The translations under genes and the position numbers were made by a program. Under the pieces are notes generated by a model. The model searched no databases. It was given only the letters and a program-made list of their open reading frames with translations, and was not told the DNA's origin. A DNA stretch of 64,000 nt from an uncultured Chloroflexales bacterium (GTDB taxonomy: Bacteria > Chloroflexota > Chloroflexia > Chloroflexales > Chloroflexaceae), in NCBI GenBank assembly GCA_937902315.1, contig CALGUG010000044.1:62001-126000 (forward strand), written 5' to 3'. The stretch's first letter is position 1, and each line of letters starts with the position of its first letter. This document shows positions 54,056 through 62,688 of the stretch, one piece after another.

Positions 54056-55327
54056 ATGGACGAGCAACAACTCGCAATTACTGATCCAGAAGACGAAACA
54101 AGACAAGACCCACACGCCGATGAGCCATCGGGGGAGACGCCGTTGAGCGCAGAAGAGGAAGATCGCCTCCTTATGGAGCAATTCCTCAGTGATCCCGCTC
54201 ATGCCTATCGCAATCTCCAATACGGCGATGCCGTAGATGGAAAGATTGTACGGGCCGAAAAAGACGAGTTGATCGTTGATATCGGTTCAAAGGCCGAAGG
54301 TGTCGTCCCAGCGCGCGAGATGCAATCGCTGTCTCTCGAAGAACGGCTCAAACTCAAACCTGGTGATGAAATCCTTGTATTCGTTGTCCAGTCGGAAGAC
54401 AAAGAGGGCCGTGCTATTTTGTCGGTAGACAAAGCACGTCAAGAACGCAGTTGGCGTCAATTGCAACAGAGCTACGAACGTAGCGAAGTGATTCAAGCAA
54501 AAGTCGTCAACTATAATAAAGGTGGTTTGCTGGTTAATCTTGATGGGGTTCGGGGCTTTGTGCCCTCTTCCCAGGTCACTGGCATTAGCCGTGGCCCAGA
54601 GACACAAAAACAGTCTGATATGGCTAAAATGGTCAATCAGTCCTTGTCTCTGAAAGTCATTGAGATTAACCGAAATCGGAATCGTCTGATTCTTTCAGAG
54701 CGACAGGCAGCTCAAGAAGTACGCGAAGAGCGTAAAGATGAGTTGTTGACCTCCCTGAAAGAAGGGGATATCTGGCCTGGTGTAATCAGTTCGGTATGTG
54801 ATTTTGGTGCGTTTGTAGATATTGGCGGTGCCGATGGGCTTGTCCATCTTTCCGAATTATCGTGGAGCCGCGTCAAGCACCCCAGTGAGATCGTCAAAGT
54901 CGCAGATCGCGTCCAAGTTTATGTATTGAGTATCGACAACGATCGGAAACGAATCGCTCTTTCGATTAAACGAACGCAACCCGAGCCTTGGTCCACCGTG
55001 CAAGAGCGCTATCAACTGGGTCAAATGGTGGAAGGTACCATTACCCAACTAGCTTCATTTGGTGCTTTTGTACGCATCGAAGATGGCATCGAAGGCTTAA
55101 TTCATGTATCAGAACTTGGTGATAGCCGACTACAGCATCCTCGAGATGCTGTTAAGGAAGGTGATGTGGTGCAGGCCCGCATTATCCGTATAGACCCAGC
55201 CAGAAAACGGATGGGATTGAGCCTGCGTGCAGCGCAAGAAGATGCTGACCTGACTCCTTCAACGGAAGATGCTGTCGAAGATCAAGATCAAGATCAAAAC
55301 CAAGATCAAGATCCCGACGCGTCATAA
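54056..55327 (+). CDS. rpsA: Ribosomal protein S1-like, four S1 domains
   Basis: 423 aa from ATG 54056 (GAGGA six bases upstream; a longer frame to 53957 lacks an SD). An acidic N-terminal tail (about 1-45) is followed by four S1 RNA-binding domains: about 50-120 (GDAVDGKIVRAEKDELIVDI), 137-205 (VIQAKVVNYNKGGLLVNLDG), 236-305 (GDIWPGVISSVCDFGAFVDI) and 321-390 (GQMVEGTITQLASFGAFVRI), then an Asp/Gln-repeat tail. Domains 3 and 4 have the best FGAF-G-HxSE pattern. E. coli S1 has six domains, while many other phyla have four. It helps mRNA binding by the 30S subunit. Confidence 0.9.
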   Translation: MDEQQLAITDPEDETRQDPHADEPSGETPLSAEEEDRLLMEQFLSDPAHAYRNLQYGDAVDGKIVRAEKDELIVDIGSKAEGVVPAREMQSLSLEERLKLKPGDEILVFVVQSEDKEGRAILSVDKARQERSWRQLQQSYERSEVIQAKVVNYNKGGLLVNLDGVRGFVPSSQVTGISRGPETQKQSDMAKMVNQSLSLKVIEINRNRNRLILSERQAAQEVREERKDELLTSLKEGDIWPGVISSVCDFGAFVDIGGADGLVHLSELSWSRVKHPSEIVKVADRVQVYVLSIDNDRKRIALSIKRTQPEPWSTVQERYQLGQMVEGTITQLASFGAFVRIEDGIEGLIHVSELGDSRLQHPRDAVKEGDVVQARIIRIDPARKRMGLSLRAAQEDADLTPSTEDAVEDQDQDQNQDQDPDAS

Positions 55328-55356
55328 AGCCCTTGATATGAGTCGATGGAAGGTTT

Positions 55357-55393
55357 AATGAGCAATCTGCGAGAGCGCTGATTGCTCATTTGT
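55357..55393 (+). terminator. Terminator of rpsA
   Basis: AATGAGCAATC (55357-55367) pairs with GATTGCTCATT (55380-55390), followed by TGT. A clear stem with a modest T-tract. Confidence 0.7.
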
Positions 55394-55522
55394 CACTAAA
55401 GGGCAGTATCTTACTAGCAGCAAGAGGAGATTCTGGCGGGGATACAGCTTGTACTTACTAGGCCAAGAGCCATGGACGTGTAGCTGTTCCTCCACGGGAT
55501 GAGCGCTGAACGGAGAAAACGT

Positions 55523-58027
55523 ATGTCGGATAGACTTTACGATAAGTTTACCAAGCGGGCAAAGCAGGTGCTCCAACTGGCAACCGAAGAAGCACGTGCC
55601 TTCAACCATCCGTATGTAGGCACAGAGCATATCTTGCTTGGAATCATCCGCGAGGGAGAGAGTATCTCGGCGCGCGTCCTTGATGAACTTGGTATTAAAC
55701 TGCCGCAAGCCAGAAGTGCCGTTGAGTTCATCGTGGGCGTGGGTGAAGGTCCACATCGAGGAGATCAGGATCTCACTGCTCGCGCAAAGAAAGTTATTGA
55801 ATATGCGATTGAGGAAGCCAAGCGCCTCAATCATCACTATATTGGCGCAGAGCACCTGTTGCTTGGTCTAGTGCGGAATGGCGAAGGTGTAGCTACAGGC
55901 GTGCTTGATATTATGGGCGTGAGCCTTGAGCAAGTGCGCAACCAAGTGCTTCGTGTGATGCGCCACGGGATGGGCCCGAGCGGCGAACGTCCTGCGGCAG
56001 CTCCACAAACACAACGTCAGAGCAAAACACCCTACTTGGATGCACTGGGCACCGACCTCACGGAACGCGCCGAAGCAGGCCATCTCGACCCAATGATCGG
56101 TCGCCAAAACGAATTAGAGCGCGTTATTCAGATTTTGTCGCGCCGTACCAAGAATAATCCTGCCCTGATTGGCGAACCGGGCGTTGGAAAGACCGCTATC
56201 GTTGAAGGCTTAGCCCAGCGTATCGTACAGGGCGATGTTCCCGATAGCATTAAAGGCAAGCGAGTTGTAACGCTTGATATGGGTGCTCTTGTAGCAGGCA
56301 CTAAATATCGCGGTCAATTTGAAGAACGTCTCAAGCGAGTAGTTGATGAGATTCGTGAGACGCGTTGTATCTTATTTATCGACGAGTTCCACACCATTAT
56401 CGGTGCGGGTGGGGCGGAAGGTACCTTGGATGCAGCAAACATCCTCAAGCCGGCCCTCAGCCGTGGTGAACTCCAAACGATCGGTGCAACAACGCTCGAC
56501 GAATATCGCAAGTATATTGAGCGCGATGCCGCTTTAGAGCGCCGTTTCCAACCAGTGATGGTCGATGAGCCATCGGTTGAGGATACCATTTTGATTTTGC
56601 GCGGTGTCAAGAGCCGCTATGAAGATTTCCATCAATTGCAGATCAGCGATGAGGCTATTCGGGCTGCCGCAGTGCTCTCGGCGCGCTATGTGCCCGACCG
56701 CTTCCTGCCCGATAAAGCGATCGACTTGATCGACGAAGCGGCCAGCCGCGTACGTATGTATCGCAGCGCGACGCCACCAAAGCTACGCGATGCGCTCCGT
56801 GGCCTCGAAGCGCTACGCAAAGAGAAGGAAGCCGCGATCGAAGATCAGCAATACAGCTTGGCTGCCGATTTGCGCGACCGTGAAGAACGTATGCAAGCTC
56901 GCATCGATAAGATCGAGAGCGAGATGAAGATGGAAAACGGCGACGACAAGCCGATCGATCCGCCCTATGTAACCGAGGAAGACATCGCCGAAGTGGTTGG
57001 TATGTGGACTGGCATTCCGGTTACGCGCCTCAAAGGCGATGAGACCGAGCGCTTGCTCCAGATGGAGTCTGTCTTGCACTCGCGCATCGTGGGTCAAGAA
57101 GAGGCGATTGTTACCACAGCTAAAGCGGTGCGCCGCGCTCGCGCTGGTTTGAAAGATCCTAAGCGCCCGATCGGTAGCTTTATCTTCCTTGGCCCGACTG
57201 GTGTGGGTAAGACCGAGCTTGCCAAGACCTTGGCTGAGTTTATGTTCGGTTCGGAAGACGCGCTTATCAAGATCGATATGAGCGAATTCCAAGAGCGACA
57301 TACCACCAGCCGTTTGGTCGGCTCGCCTCCCGGCTATGTTGGCTATGGCGAGGGCGGTCAGCTCACCGATGCTGTACGACGCAAGCCCTATAGTGTGGTG
57401 CTATTCGACGAGATCGAGAAGGCCCACCCCGATGCTTTCAACCTATTGTTGCAGGTGCTTGAAGATGGTCACTTGACCGACGGAAAGGGCCGCAAGGTCG
57501 ACTTCCGCAATACGATCATCATTATGACCAGCAACTTGGGTACCGAGCTGATCCGACGGGCTTCGCGCATCGGTTTTGGCGGTTCGAGCGACATCGATAA
57601 CAACGATGTGCGCACCAAGGTGAACGAAGAGCTGAAGCGACACTTCCGCCCAGAGTTCCTGAACCGTATCGATGCGACCATCATCTTCCACGCCTTGACG
57701 ATGGATGAGATCCGTCAGATCTCGAACATCCAGCTCAAGCGTGTTCAGCAGCAGCTGGCTGAACACCAGATCACACTGCAGGTTTCGGATGGTGCGATGG
57801 ATCTGATCGGCAAACGGGGTTACGACCCGGCCTTCGGTGCTCGACCGCTGCGCCGCATCATCACCAACTTGATCGAAGATCCGTTGGCTGAAGGCTTGCT
57901 GAACGGTCGCTTTAAGGCGGGCGATACGGTGGTGGTTGACGAAGTCGATGGCCTGTTGCGTCTGCGCACACAGCGCGAGATCGAACAGGAAGACTCTTCC
58001 GAAGAGCCAGTCGAGGAATTGGTCTGA
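55523..58027 (+). CDS. clpC: ATP-dependent Clp protease ATPase subunit ClpC
   Basis: 834 aa from ATG 55523 (GGAGA upstream; family start MSDRLYDKFTKRAKQVLQLA). Double Clp-N repeat (about 1-145), AAA+ domain 1 with GEPGVGKTAIVEGLAQRI, a UVR-type middle region with EKEAAIEDQQYSLAADLRDR that distinguishes ClpC from ClpB, and AAA+ domain 2 with GPTGVGKTELAKTLAEFMFG and FDEIEKAHPDAFNLLLQ. An unfoldase that feeds ClpP. The stop codon TGA at 58025-58027 overlaps the beginning of a repeat element whose hairpin may end the transcript. No ctsR or mcsAB genes are adjacent. Confidence 0.96.
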   Translation: MSDRLYDKFTKRAKQVLQLATEEARAFNHPYVGTEHILLGIIREGESISARVLDELGIKLPQARSAVEFIVGVGEGPHRGDQDLTARAKKVIEYAIEEAKRLNHHYIGAEHLLLGLVRNGEGVATGVLDIMGVSLEQVRNQVLRVMRHGMGPSGERPAAAPQTQRQSKTPYLDALGTDLTERAEAGHLDPMIGRQNELERVIQILSRRTKNNPALIGEPGVGKTAIVEGLAQRIVQGDVPDSIKGKRVVTLDMGALVAGTKYRGQFEERLKRVVDEIRETRCILFIDEFHTIIGAGGAEGTLDAANILKPALSRGELQTIGATTLDEYRKYIERDAALERRFQPVMVDEPSVEDTILILRGVKSRYEDFHQLQISDEAIRAAAVLSARYVPDRFLPDKAIDLIDEAASRVRMYRSATPPKLRDALRGLEALRKEKEAAIEDQQYSLAADLRDREERMQARIDKIESEMKMENGDDKPIDPPYVTEEDIAEVVGMWTGIPVTRLKGDETERLLQMESVLHSRIVGQEEAIVTTAKAVRRARAGLKDPKRPIGSFIFLGPTGVGKTELAKTLAEFMFGSEDALIKIDMSEFQERHTTSRLVGSPPGYVGYGEGGQLTDAVRRKPYSVVLFDEIEKAHPDAFNLLLQVLEDGHLTDGKGRKVDFRNTIIIMTSNLGTELIRRASRIGFGGSSDIDNNDVRTKVNEELKRHFRPEFLNRIDATIIFHALTMDEIRQISNIQLKRVQQQLAEHQITLQVSDGAMDLIGKRGYDPAFGARPLRRIITNLIEDPLAEGLLNGRFKAGDTVVVDEVDGLLRLRTQREIEQEDSSEEPVEELV

Positions 58028-58380
58028 TACCAAATCTGCTTGATTACTTTCTATTTGGCTTTCGGCAGAGTGGAACTTGACTATTCTTGTTGTGAGAGAT
58101 TTCGCGCGTCAGCGCGAAATCTCTCACAATTCTTTCCCCGGTTTTTCGTTTTTCTGCATCGCAAGAACACAAAGCCTTTAAACGGATTTGGTATAAGTAA
58201 GCCTTGTGTAGGTATATGAAGTCCGTTTGTATCGTTGGCTTGTCAGGGCATTCGGCGCACAGCTAGCAGCCCATTTCGGTGGGTGGGATGTTGGTAGCCG
58301 TAGGCGGACGCGGTCAAAGCCTTCTGTGAGGAAGAGACCTCGTCGCCATAGCTTTGAAGTGTTCAAGCGGATTTGCTAGT
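58026..58380 (-). repeat. Mosaic intergenic repeat, copy 13 (core 58292-58311) starting at the clpC stop
   Basis: The MITE-like module 58026-58196 runs from ATACCAAATCTGCTTGA to AAACGGATTTGGTATA. It contains GGCTTTCGGCAGAGTGGAAC and a perfect 17-bp hairpin (TGTGAGAGATTTCGCGC 58091-58107 with 58112-58128, loop GTCA). The core module follows, in reverse orientation, ending near TCAAGCGGATTTGCTA (58363-58378). Confidence 0.88.
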
Positions 58381-58394
58381 ACGTAGATGAAAAC

Positions 58395-58430
58395 ACCCCG
58401 TGCAGTTCGAGCTGCACGGGGTTTTTCTAT
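58395..58430. terminator. Bidirectional terminator between clpC side and catabolic operon
   Basis: ACCCCGTGCAG (58395-58405) pairs with CTGCACGGGGT (58412-58422), followed by TTTTT on the plus strand and GTTTTC on the minus strand. It ends the minus-strand operon. Confidence 0.9.
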
Positions 58431-58483
58431 GTGAACGAGCGGTGTACCTAGACACTGCTCGGAACAGGGGGTAGGTGCCCGCC

Positions 58484-59404
58484 TCAGGAAAAGGCGAGGA
58501 GGCGCGCTGGATTATGGACCAAGATCTGCTCGATTGTGGCGTTATCCAAGCCTTCGTTGCGTAACATGGGAACGAAACTACCGAGGATGTGGGCGAGACC
58601 TGGCCCACCGTTTGGTTGGTAGCTTGGCCAATTGGAACGCCGTGCGATGTCGCCCGAGAGCAGCAGTTGTTTGCTGTAGCCTGCTGCGACCACGCGCGCT
58701 ACAAAGGCGGCGCGTTGGCTGTCGGGGGCATACTTCTCTTTGCCGATCTGGTCGTATCCGATTGTGACTCCCGTCTCCAAGAGCGCGAGATGGTAGTCCC
58801 AATCGAGTTTATGGTCGACATGGCCGATGATGATGCGCTCGCTTGGCACTCCTTCGGAGGTCAAGAGGGCGACTTGTTCGAGCCCCATAGTGCCGGATTC
58901 GGTGTGGGTTGCGATCGGCGCGCCTGTAGCGAGATGAACCCGCGCGACGGCTCGAAAGACGCGCTCTTCGGCTGGGGTAATGGTGTTGAGGCTGGAACCA
59001 GCCTTGAGAATGCCAGCTCGAATCGCACTTCCATCGATGCCGATTTCGATATCGCGCTGCATTTGTTCGGCGAGCTGATCGATGCTCCATTCTGTCATTA
59101 AGGGGCCGCTGAAATGCTCTTTGATTCGGCCAGTGACCGCGATAATATGCACACCAGTTGCTTGAGAGAGACGTTGCAGGCCGTAGTGATTACGGCCATA
59201 GTCTGGGGGAGTCATCTCGACGATGGCGCGCCCGCCTTGGGCAGCAAACAGCTTGATCTCGTTAATGGCGACATCTTCGCTATCCATCAAGAAGTCGGGA
59301 TCGCTCACATGCGCGGGCGGGCGCGTGAGCAGATGTTCGTGATAGAGCGTGATCCCCAAGTTTTCGGGGGCGATATCGCCGCAAACAGTTCGTATAAACG
59401 CCAT
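58484..59404 (-). CDS. Phosphotriesterase-family metal hydrolase (probable lactonase)
   Basis: 306 aa. Amidohydrolase TIM barrel of the PTE family: ITLYHEHLL (His22-x-His24), a bridging Lys candidate in RAGILKAGSS, PIATHTESGTMGLEQVALL, IIGHVDHKLDWDYHLALLET, LLSGDIARRSNWPSY (Asp ligand), and QILVHNPARLLAF. Apart from true phosphotriesterases, members of this family hydrolyse lactones, including sugar lactones. In this carbohydrate operon a lactonase for the product of one of the Gfo/Idh dehydrogenases is a plausible role (inference). It is last in the operon, 8 bp after the SDR gene. Confidence 0.88.
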   Translation of the reverse strand: MAFIRTVCGDIAPENLGITLYHEHLLTRPPAHVSDPDFLMDSEDVAINEIKLFAAQGGRAIVEMTPPDYGRNHYGLQRLSQATGVHIIAVTGRIKEHFSGPLMTEWSIDQLAEQMQRDIEIGIDGSAIRAGILKAGSSLNTITPAEERVFRAVARVHLATGAPIATHTESGTMGLEQVALLTSEGVPSERIIIGHVDHKLDWDYHLALLETGVTIGYDQIGKEKYAPDSQRAAFVARVVAAGYSKQLLLSGDIARRSNWPSYQPNGGPGLAHILGSFVPMLRNEGLDNATIEQILVHNPARLLAFS

Positions 59405-59412
59405 GGTCTTTC

Positions 59413-60189
59413 CTATTTCACCGTCCAGCCGCCATCGACGGGCAAGACAACTCCAGTTACAAAACGGGCATCACAAGAAAGCAGATAGACAACAGCACCA
59501 GCGATATCTTCGGGCTGGCCCATCTGACCAGTGAGCGGTTGCAAGTCGCTTAAACGCTCTTGAATATGAGGATCGTTTTGGGCACGCTGGCTCATCGGGG
59601 TGGCGATCAGGCCGGGGGCTACCACATTTACGCGCAGACCTTGGTTGGCGTAATAGGCCGCCATAGAGCGCGAGAGGCCGATGATACCTGCTTTGGAAGC
59701 GGCGTAGGCGTGGGTCGCGAAGTCGGCATCGCCGCCCACTATGCCCAAAACCGACGAAAGATTAACGATCGCACCGCGAGTTTTTAAGAGCCATGGAACT
59801 GCATATTTGCAGACCAAGAACATGCTTTTGAGGTTGTTGTTGAGCACATAGTCCCAACCCTCTTCGGTGCAGATATCGACAGGGCCATCGCCCCAACGTC
59901 TGCCGCTCAAACCTACACCGTTAAACAGACCGTCGAGGCGCCCGCCTTGCCATTCAGCCGCCTGCTTGACGGCGCTTTCGACCTGATCGGGCTTGGTAAC
60001 GTCGCAGACGATGGTTTGGAGCGTGCCACCTTGGGCGCGGATCAGCTCGGCTGTTTGCTGCAAGCCCTCTTCGTTGCGGTCGATCGCGCTTACAAACGCG
60101 CCTTCGGCGGCGCAACGCAGGGCGACAGCGCGTCCGATGCCGCTGGCTGCGGCTGTCACAATAATGCTTTGCTCGGCTAGGCGTTGCAT
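59413..60189 (-). CDS. Short-chain dehydrogenase/reductase
   Basis: 258 aa. Classical SDR: an NAD(P)-binding motif in slightly altered form (TAAASGIGRAVALRCAAEGA instead of TGxxxGIG), Asp in VSAIDRNEEG favouring NAD, VCDVTKPDQV, NGVG in LFNGVGLSG, the catalytic Ser in NLSSVLGIVGGDAD, YAASKAGIIGLSRSMAAYYA (Tyr, Lys) and VNVVAPGLIATPM. It ends GVVLPVDGGWTVK. It oxidises or reduces a sugar or alcohol. It follows the SIS gene by 6 bp. Confidence 0.9.
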   Translation of the reverse strand: MQRLAEQSIIVTAAASGIGRAVALRCAAEGAFVSAIDRNEEGLQQTAELIRAQGGTLQTIVCDVTKPDQVESAVKQAAEWQGGRLDGLFNGVGLSGRRWGDGPVDICTEEGWDYVLNNNLKSMFLVCKYAVPWLLKTRGAIVNLSSVLGIVGGDADFATHAYAASKAGIIGLSRSMAAYYANQGLRVNVVAPGLIATPMSQRAQNDPHIQERLSDLQPLTGQMGQPEDIAGAVVYLLSCDARFVTGVVLPVDGGWTVK

Positions 60190-60195
60190 ACCAAC

Positions 60196-61005
60196 TTAAT
60201 CCTCGTTGTTGTAGCGCGGTTTGCCGCTATAGACCTGAGCGATACGAGCGCGATAGTCGTCGTAGCTCTGGTCGAAGAGCTCGGCGGAGCGCTCGCTCCC
60301 CACTAAAACACTGCTGGTGAGCACCAAGGGCGGCTGGCCACGTTTGGTTAGCTCGGCGGCAACCAAGCTCTTGAGAGCGTTGACCAGCACGGCATAGCCG
60401 ATGGTCGAGCCGGGACCGACCGGCTCAGCCAGACCTTCGACTGTGACCATGGCGTCGCCAGCGGGCGAGCAGTTATCGAGCACCACATCGGCGATATCGC
60501 TCAGTTTCTTACCCGAACTGTGCTTGGCAGGCGAGGCCGCACAGTGTTCCACAGACAACACACCGATCACGGGCATGCCGCGCTTCTTCGCACCTAGGGC
60601 GACATCGATGATGACGCCGTTCACACCGCTATTGGAGAAGACCATAAAGCTATCGTGGGGGCCGAAGATAAAGTTGCGCAGAATGACCTCGCCGAAGCCT
60701 TCCAGCTTCTCGATATACATGGCTTGGCGCTGGCCGTTGGCGCCCACAACTTGGGTGTGGTGGGTCAGCGACAGCTCGACGATCGGGTGAAAGCCGGGGA
60801 AGCTGCCGTGGCGTGGGTAGATCTCTTCGACCGGAATGCGCGAGTGCCCCGTGCCGAAGAGATGCACCAAACCGCCTTTGCTGATCGAATCAGCGCAGAT
60901 CTGGGCGGCCTGCAGCAGCGCTTCGGTCTGGGTGCTGCGAATACGGTCGAGGATGCGCTGAGCGCCATCGAAAAAGTCAAATGCCGGTTGTGGGTCGATT
61001 GTCAC
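60196..61005 (-). CDS. SIS-domain phosphosugar-binding protein
   Basis: 269 aa. The SIS fold is seen in LVHLFGTGHSRIPVEEIYPR and FMVFSNSGVNGVIIDVALGA (the usual S-x-S-G phosphosugar loop is SNSGVN), then GMPVIGVLSVEHCAASPAKH and VLDNCSPAGDAMVTVEG. The layout resembles UPF0309-type SIS proteins, which act as isomerases, deglycosidases or sensors of phosphosugars. A phosphorylated sugar or amino sugar is therefore likely in this pathway. It starts 12 bp after the double-barrel gene. Confidence 0.85.
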   Translation of the reverse strand: MTIDPQPAFDFFDGAQRILDRIRSTQTEALLQAAQICADSISKGGLVHLFGTGHSRIPVEEIYPRHGSFPGFHPIVELSLTHHTQVVGANGQRQAMYIEKLEGFGEVILRNFIFGPHDSFMVFSNSGVNGVIIDVALGAKKRGMPVIGVLSVEHCAASPAKHSSGKKLSDIADVVLDNCSPAGDAMVTVEGLAEPVGPGSTIGYAVLVNALKSLVAAELTKRGQPPLVLTSSVLVGSERSAELFDQSYDDYRARIAQVYSGKPRYNNED

Positions 61006-61017
61006 GAAAGGATACTC

Positions 61018-62631
61018 CTAGTCTAGCTTCTGAATAATCGATGCGATGCGCTGCTTGACATCGCCCACATGCTCGAAGGGCAGATGCTCCATAATCAGCG
61101 CGAGATCGGGGCGTTGCTCGCGCAGGAAGCGGATGTAGCGCTCTTGCGGGAAGACGCCCAGCCCGAATTCGGGTGTGTCGACTTCGGCACCTTCTGCGCC
61201 CACATCTTTGAGGTGGGCCAGCACAAAACGGTGCTCGAAGCGTTTGAAGAAAGTATCGATGGTTGTGTCGATGCTCGGCAGCAGATGGGCCGAGATATAG
61301 TTGTAGGGATCGAGCACGGCTTGGAGGTGGCGAGTTGGGAATTCGTGGAAGATGCGCTCCAAATGCGAGTGCGTGATCAATACATTGTTGACATAACCTT
61401 CGAGCGCAAGGATCGAGCCGTGCTGCTCGGCGACCGACAAAAGTTGGTGCAAGGCATCTTGGAATGTCTGCCAAGCTTCGTTGCTCCAGTTGAAGGGCGA
61501 GGCGACCCAGTCGCTCTGCGGGTTGAAGGTGCCGGTTTCGGTGGCGACCACTTCGCAGCCCAGCAAGGGCGCGACTTCGAGACAGCGCTGCAAGAATTCG
61601 ATGTTGGCGCGGCGCTTATTGAGGTCGGGCGTGACCAAGTTGCGATAGCCTGCGAGCGCGACGATTTCGATTCCAGCGGCATCGAGCTCCGACTTGATCT
61701 TGTCGGGGTTTTCGAGCGCGTCGTCGAGCAGGCCCAAGCCGAGCTGCACGGTGCTGAGGCCCGCTTTGTTGAAAGCTTCGGCCATTTTGGCGATCTCGCC
61801 GCTCTTGAAATCGTAGGAGAAGTTGCCGTAACGCGGCCAAGCCTGTTGCCATTCGATGCCGGAATAGAAGCGACGGGTGTAGCTGATGTCGCGCGCGGTG
61901 AGGGCGTCGAGGCCGCCGCCTGTTTCGAGCACGAGCCAGCCGCTGTAGCCGATCTCGCGCAGGGCTGCGGCGCAGGCAGCGTGATCGACGAAGCCGTGAC
62001 CGAGCGGCGCATTGTGTTGGGTTGGGCTATGCTCTTTGATATGCACTTGGCGAACCAGAGCGCCTAGGCGACGTAATTCGGTGACAGGGTCAAGGCCGCG
62101 CGAAGCTGGATTGGCGACATCGAAATAGCAGCCGAAGGCGGGCGAGGCGACCTGCTCGGCCATGCGGATAATTTGACCGGCGGCCAGTGTGCCCTCGAAG
62201 CAGAGCGTTACACCGCGTTCAGCAGCGAGGGGTGCTAGCTCTTTGAAGCCAGCGGTAGCGCGCTCGATATCGGCCTCGCTGATCAGTTCGCCGTCGCCAA
62301 AGAAGGGCACCAAAATATTGGCGACCTCGAGCTCCGCGGCCCACACGATGGCTTGCTCGAGATCGCTGCGAGCGGCATCGCGGGTGCTTTGGTTGCCGCT
62401 GCCCAAGCCGCCATAGTTATGCTCACCTATCACAAGGGCGCTGATCGCCAAGCCGTTCTGGGCTTTGGCAGCTTTAAGGCTGGCTAGTCGGCTGGCCGAG
62501 CTGTCGCGCAACTCAGTGCGTTTGAGATTGAATTCGACGCCTGCTAAGCCGAGGCGTTTTGCATGGGCGAACGTGGCCTTATCGTCGCGTCCAGCAACGA
62601 TATAGTCCATTGCGCCGAGTTTATAGCTCAT
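61018..62631 (-). CDS. Tandem fusion of two xylose-isomerase-like TIM barrels
   Basis: 537 aa, about double the usual length. Barrel 1 (1-270) has metal-ligand-type residues in LCFEGTLA (Glu), CYFDVANPAS (Asp), VHIKEHSP (His) and WLVLETGGGL (Glu). Barrel 2 (about 275-537) has the same order in LALEGYVNNV, VLDPYNYIS, LAHLKDVG and LIMEHLPF. Each half is a typical sugar phosphate isomerase/epimerase (AP-endonuclease-2-like) unit and both look competent. No linker or frameshift is seen at the joint, so the fusion seems genuine. It probably carries out two steps on a sugar or polyol in the operon's pathway. Confidence 0.88.
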   Translation of the reverse strand: MSYKLGAMDYIVAGRDDKATFAHAKRLGLAGVEFNLKRTELRDSSASRLASLKAAKAQNGLAISALVIGEHNYGGLGSGNQSTRDAARSDLEQAIVWAAELEVANILVPFFGDGELISEADIERATAGFKELAPLAAERGVTLCFEGTLAAGQIIRMAEQVASPAFGCYFDVANPASRGLDPVTELRRLGALVRQVHIKEHSPTQHNAPLGHGFVDHAACAAALREIGYSGWLVLETGGGLDALTARDISYTRRFYSGIEWQQAWPRYGNFSYDFKSGEIAKMAEAFNKAGLSTVQLGLGLLDDALENPDKIKSELDAAGIEIVALAGYRNLVTPDLNKRRANIEFLQRCLEVAPLLGCEVVATETGTFNPQSDWVASPFNWSNEAWQTFQDALHQLLSVAEQHGSILALEGYVNNVLITHSHLERIFHEFPTRHLQAVLDPYNYISAHLLPSIDTTIDTFFKRFEHRFVLAHLKDVGAEGAEVDTPEFGLGVFPQERYIRFLREQRPDLALIMEHLPFEHVGDVKQRIASIIQKLD

Positions 62632-62688
62632 AAGAAGTGCTTTCTCAGTGGGAGGAAGGGGTCAGGCCCCCTCCTCAACCACATGGTC

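Noticed and set aside
18356..58311. Repeat cores as CRISPR repeats or chi-like sites
   Set aside because: Copies are kilobases apart and within larger modules with inverted ends, not regularly spaced. A role as a short recombination signal cannot be excluded but has no support.
61069..62067. 332-codon plus-strand open frame opposite the double-barrel gene
   Set aside because: It lies antisense to a gene with two intact active sites; composition typical of a shadow frame.
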